Shown here piece after piece: positions 12,081 through 22,700 of a stretch of 64,000 nt of DNA. The notes beneath the pieces are model-generated. The model was not told the origin of the DNA, made no database searches, and worked only from the letters and a program-made list of their open reading frames with translations. Source of the DNA: Schistosoma haematobium. Taxonomy: Eukaryota > Platyhelminthes > Trematoda > Strigeidida > Schistosomatidae. Both the position numbers and the translations under genes were made by a program. Location of the stretch: positions 80,838,364 to 80,902,363 of the forward strand of contig NC_067196.1 in the NCBI RefSeq assembly GCF_000699445.3, written 5' to 3'. How positions within the stretch are numbered: the stretch's first letter is position 1; the number at the start of each line of letters is the position of its first letter.

Positions 12081-12954
12081 AACTGTAAAACTGACTTTAG
12101 CATAAATATCAATTGCTTTATAGCTATTGACTATATTGATTATAAATATAAAGTTAAGTAATCCATTAATATCAGGTTAAGATATGAAAACTATTATCTT
12201 TTATTAATTAATTAACTAATTGTTTTGTCATAATAAAAAAATAGAAACTTGTGAATAACTGATTTCACTTTTATCGTAACAAAAACGAGATTAATATAAG
12301 TTGATTATATGTTATGACAATTTGATTGAAGAAAGACATACATACGATTGGATACCGGCTTATTAATTTAAAATTTCAGTCCTGTTTATGAGACTTAATG
12401 GTTTGTAGCTTGACCTCGGACAAGGTCAAGTATATACACTGCTAAGGAGTTTCATACTAGAACAAAGTAACTGTTTATTGCGTATTGATTTTGAACAGTT
12501 ATTTAACTAATGTCAGTTTATGATGTAAACTACAATAAGTATTCTTATGAGCGCTTGTCTTATCAATAGTATGGACAATAAGAATGTATTATATCATTAT
12601 TGTATCTTTTGATGTTTTTGTAAAGTTTCTAATAATAACCAGTCAACTAGTAATTAAGTATCAAAGTTTAATAAGCAAACTATGTGACTTATATTACTGT
12701 GTAGTGTTAATAATAAACACTTAACTGTAATGAAACATTAATACATATTAATGTATAAAGTCGGTTATAGAACTTGAATTTCAATAAAGGTGACTGCTTA
12801 TCAAAAATGTTCCGACAATAAACGCTTGTTTATTTTTCTCATGTTTATTAAAAATTTCTTTAAGAAGTAATATCAGTTCGACTTCTTTGATTTTTCATGA
12901 GACTACATTTTTACAGAGAGATTTATTTTCAGAGACAGTTTTGTGGAGATATTA
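12081..12954. other. intergenic/intron DNA with a decayed SINE
   Basis: 12345-12480 is a strongly decayed family 2 SINE (GATACCGGCT head, CATACTAGAACAAAG hammerhead remnant). The rest shows no gene. Confidence 0.4.
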
Positions 12955-13600
12955 GTAATTTGAACTTAGACATTAACACCGTTGGATGCCTGCCGGGTCA
13001 GTGGTCTAATGGTTAAGCGCTCGCGCGCGAGACTGATAGGCCCTGGGTTCATATCTCGCGTGAGGACGGCGGGATCGTGGATGCACACCGCTGAGGAGTC
13101 CCACAATAGGACGAAACGGCCATTCAGGATTTTCAGGTTTTCCATGTTGTTCTAACTTCAGTTGACTCATGATCAAAACTATTGAAATTACTAAAATCCT
13201 CACAAAACCTCTTATGATACTAATCAACATATGCTCACTAGTGACGGTCTCCAAGAGGTATTTCCTGCAGTTCTGGTGAGAAGCAGTGACCAGTGGAGTT
13301 CAACCAGGTCTGTTGTGAGATATCAACTCACTGAAGACAATGGTGGATGTGTCGTTCAATTTCGTGGATTAGTTAAAGTTAGACATTAACACTGTTGGAT
13401 TCCGGCTTAGTGGTCTAGTGGTTAAGCGCTCGCACGCGAGACTGATATGTCCTGAGTTCGAATCTCGCGTGGTGGAGGCGAGATCGTGGATGCGCGCTGC
13501 TGAGGAGTCCCACAATAGGACGAAACGGCCGTCCAAGATTTCCAGTTTTTTCATGGTGTTCTAGTTCCAACTGACTCATGATTTCAACTAGTGAAAGATC
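12955..13600 (+). mobile_element. hammerhead SINE family 2, tandem dimer
   Basis: Two plus-oriented units about 415 bp apart: heads at about 12975 and 13390, hammerheads near 13080 and 13498, joined by the spacer CACTAGTGAC...GAAGACAATGGTGGATG. In the second unit the core CTGAGGA, stem II, GAAA and GTC cleavage triplet are intact but stem I is mismatched (GCGCTG against CAAGAT). A and B boxes are visible in both units. Confidence 0.8.
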
Positions 13601-14733
13601 TATTTATCAAATTACAGTACCTTGATTATAAAATTACGTTAATGATGAGATTAAATCCAAAAGCTTTTTGAATGCTTTTGATAATATTGTGAAAATGTTT
13701 ATGACGTGATCTTTTTCCTCGAAATATTTCAAAACTGGTTTGCTTTAATGGCTAGTCCAATCATACCTCGTGTATAAGTCAAGGGTGACGAAAATTTTAG
13801 ACCGAACGAGTTTGTGGCTAGTTAAATGTTAATATGAATAAAAATAGCTAGTTAAGCTTTGTTAACGTACTTAAAGTATCAGTACCCGGTTCAGCTGTTA
13901 TCTGTGAATTGTTTGACCGCTGTCCATCATAATCTATGACAGTAGAGAACATCCGCAGCTTATAAAAAATATTTGACGATTAAAGTCGCTAGTAGTTTGA
14001 TCGGATATAGTGGAGTAAAAAGAAGAAAAAACCTATAGATAGTCATATTGTTTGAAATAAAATGGTGAATCAACCGATAAATCCTTCAAGCTTAACTGAA
14101 TAGACAGTTTAGAAGATACGTTATCCATGTCTAGCATAATAACTACTTTGAAAAATAATGATAGATGGCATGGAAGTATTTGTTAGTTTAAACAACATGT
14201 CAACAAATAAAGAAGAAATCAGCTGTTAGTTTGTTCCATTCAAAGACAGCGACTAAATATACTCGAGTCAAGTCTGCCTAATAGTAGTAATATATGAACG
14301 ATCCCACTGAGTTATATGACTCTAAATTTGTCTAAGTAGCTCGATTACGTTTACATCTTCCTCTTAATCTCAAGCTCGTTGTTATTATACATATAACATT
14401 TTACTAATTTAATGATTACTTTTTCGCTATATTCTTTATGTTTCGTCATTTACCACTATGGATATAAACATTTCATTACTTTTATTCCCTTAATTTTCTC
14501 CCTCTTCTTTGACTGATATTAGGTAATACAATTTGAACCAATACTCACTCGTAATAGTTCCTTTTTTTCATTCCTAAAGTGGCTGACTTCATAATAAACT
14601 AACTAGATGGACAGGTCAACTTTTATTGTCAATATAAAGAATATTTCATCAATTCATGATAACTGTTTATTACACGAAGCAACTAACGGTATTAGCTAAA
14701 TTATTCCTGACAAAACTTCTTTCATTTTTGAAA
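13601..14733. other. no gene recognised
   Basis: Unique-looking AT-rich sequence with no supported coding region. Confidence 0.4.
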
Positions 14734-15010
14734 GAGTTTTGTTCTCTGAGCTGGATGGTTTAGTCGTGGAGTTTTTATCTTTCTTCTGAACAACACCATC
14801 AGCACAAACTTCAGGTAGAAGTGAAGTGTTCGGATATCTCCACATGTGGTTCACAGCTTGTGCACCTCACTGTACACCTCACTTCAACCTGAAGTTTGTG
14901 CTGATGATGTTGTTCAGAAGAACGATGAAGTTCCACGACCAAACCATCCAGCTCAAAGAACAAAACTACCTCAAAATCATCTACCTGAGTTGCAAATCTT
15001 CACCATCTCA
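14734..15010. mobile_element. foldback repeat, copy 3 (most complete)
   Basis: Left arm from TTTTGTTCTCTGAGCTGG to ACTTCAGGTAGAAG, a central segment (about 14820-14880), then the complementary right arm to GCAAATCTTCACCATCTCA. Arms pair over more than 100 bases. Confidence 0.75.
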
Positions 15011-15221
15011 TAACTTCTGTCAACTTTACAAATAGTAATCTTTTGCGTTTACAGTCGTCAAAAAAGCATTGAATTAATTTCAATTTATTCATCGAATATA
15101 GTATTTAACTTTATATTGTCTTCTAACAATTAGATAAAACGGAAGCATTTCACTCACTGTACATTCGAAACTTTAGAAGTTACATCAATCAATAGATTTA
15201 ATAAATCAGAAATGCTATTAA

Positions 15222-15305
15222 TTTCTCCACTTGGTATTGTTTTGCTTAAATTTTTTCATTAAGGTTTTAAGACTGTAATTGATCAGTCTGTTATTGGCAT
15301 ATTAG
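15222..15305 (-). repeat. Sm-alpha SINE 3' tail fragment
   Basis: CACTTGGTATTGTTTTGCTT and CTGTAATTGATCAGTCTGTT match the 3' end of the Sm-alpha-type copies; no hammerhead or head remains. Confidence 0.65.
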
Positions 15306-15924
15306 TTTCTATTTTCAACTAGTAACTCGTCTTCAATTATATAAATAATATTCTAATGTTAATAAATAATCAACAATTAGTAGTCAATATCAATGATCAA
15401 TATTCGATACAAGTTATAATTTATCAATGTAATACATATAACTATTCATGGATTAAAATAACTTATCCACTATCATACCTCTATTTTCTAGGGTAAGAGA
15501 AAGATGTTTTTCATATTCTGGATGTTAGTAGTATAACATAAATCATTGAAGAATAATTATTACTCTACAGTATAATGAATAATGTCTTTTGTATTCTATT
15601 GACAGTAAAAAAAAGAACCAATATGAGATAGTTTAGAAAGTATACGATGCAAAATATTATTTATAATAAAGATATCTGTTCATAAAAAAATTCACCTTAA
15701 TGTATATCGTTCTGTTGTCATGGTTACTATTCACAGATAATCGAAATAAAGTTCACATTAAAATGAAGAAAAAAATTTATGTTTAAAATAAATTATAAAA
15801 TGTAAGTAAATTTCCAGGGGGTTGGAATAAAATAGGTGACATTAACGACAATTAATTGTTCAGTCTTTTAGAGATAGGGAAAATTTTCACTTGTGAGAAA
15901 TATATTTCATAGAATTGTTTTCTC
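15306..15924. other. no gene recognised
   Basis: AT-rich sequence, nothing supported. Confidence 0.4.
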
Positions 15925-17510
15925 TGAGTTAATGTTATGAACAAGATGGATGAACGAGCAAGTGAATAGGAGTATTAGAGCTAACAAGTAGAAATATGTG
16001 GAAGATCTAGTAATAACAGCGGAAAAAGATGCAGCAGAAGGAAATATGATACAGCTATATGACAAAACTAAGAAATTGGTAGACAAATATAGTAAACCAG
16101 AGAGACCGGTCAAGGATAAAGGAGGCATGCCGATCATTGAGACACAGAAGCAATTGCAAACATGCTCCAAGTTCTATTCAGGAAGATTTGAGGGGAGGAA
16201 GGACAAGTGCTGACACACTGCAAAGTATGATATCTCATCAAGATAACAATGAAAGGAGATCTGAGCAAATGTGAGAACTTAAGGGGCATCACACTATTGT
16301 CAGTACCAGGGAAAGTCTTCAACAGAGTGTTGCTGAGTCAGATGAAAGACTCAGCAGACGCCCAACCTCAAGATCAACAGGATGAATTCCGTAAGCATCG
16401 ATCGTGTACAGACCAAATCGTCGCACAATCAATTGAGTGGAACTCGTCACTATACTCCATGTTCATCGATTATGAGATAGCATTTGATAGTGTGAATGGG
16501 AGCACATTATGGAACCCTCTTCGATGCTATGAAGTACATGAAAAAATCGTCAATATCATATGGAATTCATACGATGGAATACAATGCAAAGTCGTGCATG
16601 GGGAACAGCTAACAGATGCATTTCGAGTGACGACCGGAGTCAGATAAGGCTGTCTACTCTCCGCCCTTCCCTTTCTTCTGGTGGTCGACTGGATTATGAA
16701 AACCTCGACATCTGAGGGGAAGCATGGAATACAATTGATAGCTCAGAACCAATTAGATGATTTCGACTTCGCAGATGACCTAGCCCTTCTGTCGCATACA
16801 CATCAATAAATGCAGATGAAGACAAACTAGTTTGGCAGCAGCCTCTGCGTCGGTAGGCAACACAGAGAACACCAACCCAATCACGCTTGATGGCGAAACT
16901 CTAGAAGATGTGGAATCTTTCACGTACTTGGAAAGGATCATCGATGAACAAGGAGGATTAGATGAAGGCGTGAAGGTAGGAATTGGCAAATTAATGATAG
17001 CATTCCCACATCTGAACAACATATGGAACTAAAAACAACTATCAACCAATGTCAAAGTGGGAATCTTCAATACGAATGTCAATACAGTTCGACTGTATGG
17101 CACTGAAACTTGCACAACGACCACAACCGTCATCAAAATGTTGCAAGCATTTCCAAACAATTGTCTACACAATATACTCAATGTCCGTTGACAGCCTTCT
17201 GTGGGAGAGAACAAACCAGCTTCGATCTGAAAATGAAATTAGGAAAAGACGTTGGAAGTAGATAGGACACATATTGAGGAAATCATCAAACTTCTTCACG
17301 AAGCAAGTGCTAACATGTAACGCTTAAGGGAAACGGAAAAGTGAAATACTAAATAACACACTCTGCTGAGAATTGGGAGCAGACACGAAAAGAATGAATA
17401 GCAGCTGGAAACAAATGGAAAGGATCACTCAGGATAGAGTTGAATAGAGAATGCCGGTGGGCGGCCTATGCTCATCGACGAGGGGTAATAGGCGTAAGTC
17501 ATTACAGATA
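15925..17510 (+). pseudogene. non-LTR retrotransposon family B, reverse transcriptase pseudogene
   Basis: Plus-strand reverse transcriptase and C-terminal remains broken by stops and frameshifts. Visible blocks are ENLRGITLLSVPGKVFNRVL, RKHRSCTDQI, FIDYEIAFDSV, FADDLALL (the active-site YADD box, Y changed to F), [18 protein letters not shown] and SLLWERTNQL. The 3' end reads GCGGCCTATGCTC and TAATAGGCGTAAGT, matching the minus-strand ends at 27216, 34050, 53190 and 57553. Longest family B copy here; not functional. RTE-like by memory. Confidence 0.85.
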
Positions 17511-18159
17511 ACCTTGATTCGTGTCATAGTTCATTCCATATATGACAAACTGAAATATAATTTATATTCGGTGGAAAATTCATTTGTTCACTGACATAAG
17601 ACATATTTAGGTCATTTTAAGGTTAACAGTTAATGGTTAATCATTATAAAATTACTTAGTAGTAAAACAAAAAATGAGGATAATAAATAAGCATTTTACA
17701 ATCAATTCATTACTCATTTTACAATTATACAAGTTATAGAAAGATGAAAATTAATTATGCTAGCACACTTAAAATGGCTAAACTGATGCTTATAGCTCAT
17801 TAAGACAGCATAAGAACGGAGTACACTTTAGTGTACAGTTTTAATGTAAGGAAGAAACAAAGATAAACAACAACATAGAAAACAGTCAATATAATATATA
17901 ATATTTTGATGTATATTAGTGATCCAATGTATTCTCAGTAGTTGTGCATTTTATTGGATGAATGACTGAATTGTAAATTTTTAACTGTCTTTCTAGTCAG
18001 CATTATCTGTTTCGGAATAAAAGAGCTCGTGCTTTCTATTGTTTCGTTTTTTTTTCGTAGAGACATTTATGAATGACCAAATCTTTTATTGGTATTTTTC
18101 ACAATGTTTTACGTACATATTTTTGTTTCTGTCCAATATTGTCAAACAATAATTTTACA
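17511..18159. other. no gene recognised
   Basis: AT-rich, nothing supported. Confidence 0.4.
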
Positions 18160-18610
18160 ATGCACATCCATGATCCCGCCTCGCGAGATTCGAATCCAGG
18201 ACATATCGGTCTCGTGTGCGAACGTTTAACCTCTAGATCATTGATCCGGCATCCAACGGTGTTAATGTCTAACTTCAAATAATCGATGAAATTGAGCGAC
18301 ACATCCATCATTGCCTTCAGTGAGTTAATATCTCACAACAGATCCGATTAAACTCCACTGGTCACTGCTTCTCACTAGAACTCCAGGAAATACCTCGTGA
18401 AGCCAGTCACTAGTGAGCATATGTTGATTAGTGTGAGAAGGGGTTTTGTGGATATTATAGTAATTTTTAATGGTTGAGATCATGAGTCAGTTGAGTTCCA
18501 CGTTTTCTATGGTGGTCTAGCTTCAATTCACTCATGATCTCAACTATTAAAAATTACTACAATATACAGAAAACCCCTTCTAATAATAATTTTACAAGTT
18601 TCAAACACAA
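18160..18610 (-). mobile_element. hammerhead SINE family 2, folded-back copy
   Basis: Minus-oriented head and long upstream spacer (18165-18440), then a second unit's tail, then at about 18496 the orientation flips to a plus tail (TCTATGGTGGTCTAGCTTC). The two tails are inverted repeats of about 90 bp. The hammerhead itself is lost. Confidence 0.7.
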
Positions 18611-18779
18611 ATGCGAAATTATTGACAAAGAATTAAACATGGGTTAAATTAATGTAAACAATTATCATATTGGGATTCGAGATTTCTCACTTAAAAATCT
18701 CTGTCACTTCTATTAGATTTTCATTATATTTTTTATGTAAATATGTAGTAAACAAGAATACAGGTGTGGATAGTCAATT

Positions 18780-19083
18780 GTAACCAATGGTTGGAGACTC
18801 TGGTTGACATGGCTCAGAATCGATCACAATGGCGTCGATGTATACACCCTCTGTCTTCCCTGAAACTAAGAGATTAAAATCGCTTCATATCTTTCTTTCT
18901 TGGAACTAATTGTTTCTTCCTGTACTAAATCCTTATATGCAATCTTTCTTTTATATATTACCACCACTGAATTAACTACTTTTATGAATTCGGTGTTCAT
19001 CTTGTTTTGTTGATGAGGTATGGCAACTTGGACCGATGCATATATGTGCCTTGTACTACGTTGCAGCTGACTGACTGATTGAC
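18780..19083 (+). mobile_element. non-LTR retrotransposon family A, 3' UTR fragment with TSD
   Basis: From GTAACCAATGGTTGGAGAC to GCAGCTGACTGACTGATTGA, matching 4305-4616. TCAATT at 18774-18779 and 19084-19089 is a likely target duplication. Short frames on either strand are not genes. Confidence 0.7.
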
Positions 19084-19087
19084 TCAA

Positions 19088-19315
19088 TTACAGAATATCT
19101 TAGTAAAATCTGAGAATCATAAAGTAAATATTTCATTTGCAAAATGTCAATCAATTATCTCAGACTTGATTATTCCTTCATTTTCACACCAATCATTCTT
19201 TGTTCTCGTTCTCTTTTCTTTGATCTTCTTAATCCTCTACCGCTAGTCATTCCACTTTTGATTGATAATACATACTACTTGTATCTGTCGGCATCAGTAG
19301 TACACACCACAATAT
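19088..19315 (+). repeat. interspersed repeat R220, copy 2
   Basis: ACAGAATATCTTAGTAAAATC to CATCAGTAGTACACACC, closely matching 36562-36790 and the interrupted copy at 3820-4640. Confidence 0.7.
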
Positions 19316-19633
19316 TTTAATAAAAAGATGGATATTTGAAAAAAAAAAACCAATCTGAAAACTTACACTTCAAAACACAACTAAGTGAGGAAACTAAATT
19401 GTGGGTCAACATGTTTATGTTATTAAAGACAAAGTGTTCAATTATTTACAAGATTTATATCGGTAACTATATTGGTAACTACAAAAGCATTTCCTATAAA
19501 ATAATCCTGTTTAATATGGCAACAGGTAATGTATAATGTATATTTTTTTATCTGATTAATTAGATTTTTCAACTTTATTCTTTTGCAAAACTTAATTTGT
19601 TTCCCCTTACATTTCCTTTTTACCATCACATAG

Positions 19634-19724
19634 ATTTGCTTCAGTTTTTGGTTGTCTTGTTCTCAGTGTATTATCTACAATTAATGAGTATGCAGAATCA
19701 GCCGGACGAGTTTTACTTTACATG
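19634..19724 (+). CDS. KCNQ: KCNQ exon: S1 to start of S2
   Basis: This 91-nt exon has a pyrimidine-rich tract and CATAG acceptor, and a GTAAGT donor. One base completes a codon from the upstream exon. It then reads [20 protein letters not shown] followed by [10 protein letters not shown]. This matches the S1 helix and S1-S2 loop of KCNQ channels, where CLVLSV-STI-EY is a hallmark. The exon ends in phase 0 just before the S2 glutamate. Its 91-nt length equals that of the second coding exon of vertebrate KCNQ genes as I recall it, so the missing piece upstream should be the usual long first exon. A Penelope-like fragment begins about 50 bp after the donor. Confidence 0.9.
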
Positions 19725-22700
19725 GTAAGTAATATTACATTTATTTATTTGAATATATCTTTTTGTTCAACCTTTCAGTGTCTTTTCAAAATAAAAATAT
19801 TAGTAATTGTTTCAGCCATCTGTAGGAATCTAAGTCTGACAGAATTAGGTAGATTGCTGTTAACACCATATATTATTGCGAAAGATTGCTCCATGTTGGC
19901 TGTATATCCCATCTGAGTTAAATGGGATAAAATGGAACCACTTTTTTCTGTATCTATCAATTCAACTACTCCTGTGGATCAAGTTATATTGGCAGTTGTC
20001 CTAGGAATTTGTATATTTGGGCTCATGAGCACCTCCTACTGTGGTTAAGCAAAGGTGTAGTTAAAATGGTTAACAGCTCCATTTTGGCCCATTTAATTCA
20101 GATGGAACGTGCAGTCAACATGGAGCAATCTTTCGGAATAATATATCGTCTAAACAGCAGTCTACCTAATTCCGTCTGACTGAGAATCCTGTAGACAGCT
20201 GAAACAATTGCTACTAGGATCAAAAAGCCAGAGCTTTGCATCCAAAATAATGTTAGTGATAATTAGATATTGAAGTTTGTCTAATTTAAGTCATGTACTT
20301 TTGATATTAATTTTATGTATTTCATTTTTTGATGAATAAGATTCAGATAAAGACTAATATAATGATGGAAACAACTTGGAACCTTATGTAAATATTAGTC
20401 TTTACGGATTATCACAATTCACAATAATAATTTAAAACAATGAGAATTTGAAGATAATTGAAATGGTTAACACCACCCAGAATGTCTAATCTCCTCGTAA
20501 GAGTTGATGATTATAAAGGCTAGTAATGAAGGAAGATTGTCTTTTAAAATCTGAAAAAAATGTTCATTAATCATAAATCTTTATCGATTTCGTTCAAACC
20601 AATTGGTGATATGATAGCATTGCAATATGACAGTAATACACCGACTACCAAACATGGGTAAATATTGACTTCGTTTATAGTAGACGAATAACTGAGAAGC
20701 GATTATACTTACAGTAATATCAAAATTAAATGAAAGCTGGGATACTGAATATCTATAAGGGGTAATCAATATTGTTACTGATAAAACCAAATGACGTCTT
20801 TAAAAGTAGTTAGTTAGAATTGATTTTTCATGTTTCTTAAGTGTTATGATGAATTCTAGTTCTTGATTTATGTAAAGTCTTATGGAAATAAATATAAAAT
20901 AAGTCTTAAAAAACCATATTATACTTAATTTATCTTACTTATGTTTAAAGCTTTCGGATAACAACACTGTTTCGTGGTAGATTTCATTAAGGATTGGAAT
21001 CAACTTGTGAATCACTGAAACAAACAGCGATGAAAAAAATGAGTCATTCTGTTCTAGGAATTCTCATCAGTGAACATTGACTAGCATTTGATTATCACAC
21101 CAAGGTTCATAACTATTTACTGTTGAGTTAGAATTCAGTGTTTCACTTTAACACTGTTATACAGTCCCATCAATGACATTTATATCACACTAGAGGTGAT
21201 TCTTACTTAACTCTTTAGAATTCAGTTCTTTATTGGTCATTCAGTTACTGATTAGTTGAATAGTTTGTAAATTTATATTTACGAGCCACTTGATTGGCAT
21301 CAAAAAAACCCTGAAAGTATCGTGCTAGCCCCCAGACTCGACATTTTTCAGTATAGTTAGTATTGGGTAGTGGGTGGGTGCTTTTGAGGGGTCCACAGCC
21401 TTTACACCTCTCATATGTTCTATGACGTTGAAAGTAATATTAAATATACAATAAAGACTGCATTTATGTTCTATTAAATTTTACAAATGATGCAATTAAA
21501 CAATAAACATATCTCATTTACAGAATGGGGATTTGTGGAGATTGTAGTATATGTAATAGTTGAATTCATGAGTCGATCTAAACTGGACCACCATTGAAAA
21601 CCTGAAAGCGCTGGACGACAGTTTCGTCCTAATAAGGGGCTTCTCAACAGTGCTTATGCCCGATCTAGCACGCGGGACTCGAACCCAAGACCTTTGATCT
21701 CGCACGTAAATACATAACCTCTAGACCAGTGAGCCTCTGTCCATTGATGTTAATGTTTAACTTCAATCGATCTATGGTCTTGCGCAACTCTCCATTCATT
21801 GTATGAGGTCGGTAACTGTCTCCACCCGATACAGATTGGACTCCACTAGCTACAGGTTCTCACTAGAACTTATTTAGTTGAAAATATAGGAAAATGTTTG
21901 AAGTCAGAATGAAGAAGACTAGAACGATTTATATGGAGACGGAGGAATATTAGTCAATTTAATCTGGGTAGCTCTATGTTTACAAGTTAGAAAATTATTA
22001 TAGTTGATTTTGTGAATAATATTACTATTGAGAAGTAGAATCATGTTGTAAAATGACTTCAGCTTCAAAACTGTTAAGTACCAGAATGAGCTGGATAACT
22101 GGGTTTTTTTTCGAAATGTGGGATTTTGCAATAGTTCTTGAAATTATTCATCATTAAATCAAACCCTGAACCTTCTGGTTTCATAGTAAGTAGTATGACA
22201 AATTTGCTTAATAACTCTTTTTTGACATTAGCTTAGAATCATTTTATATTATAAGGTAAATGAATACATAGATAATACGCTTCTTGTGTCCCTGTTTAGG
22301 AGGAAACAGTAATTTAATAAATCTTAATGTTCATGTGTCAGTTTGTAACAAAAAAACCATCCTACACAATATTTATCACATTATTTCTTCACATTATTAA
22401 GAATCATATGAAAGAAGATTAAAAATATACTTGCTAATTAGATGGAAACAAATAAATTTTCCATATTTGATCCTCACAATTCACAAGCATGGACAACAAC
22501 TAACAGTATTTAAGTCAATTTACACTTTTGAACTAATATTTTCAAAAACCCTTTTAGTGAGACTATAATTTATGGACGACCTTTGAGCGACATTAAACTG
22601 ACCTTGAGAGTGTCCACCTAATAACTTGGACCAAATGAAAATTATAAACCAATACGAGCAATTAGAATTATGATGTACAGTTAATGATTAAGGTTAGAAA

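Noticed and set aside
12975..13075. tRNA gene
   Set aside because: A and B boxes are present but no cloverleaf or anticodon arm can be drawn, and the same sequence heads every SINE copy.
13006..13254. 82-codon minus frame and similar ones at 13369, 21514, 46138
   Set aside because: All are antisense or sense frames of the SINE consensus, not genes.
1..19600. First KCNQ exon (N-terminus and first half of S1)
   Set aside because: No stretch with the expected ERP-GW and YH..FLLV pattern was found upstream of 19634 by eye; probably outside the window.
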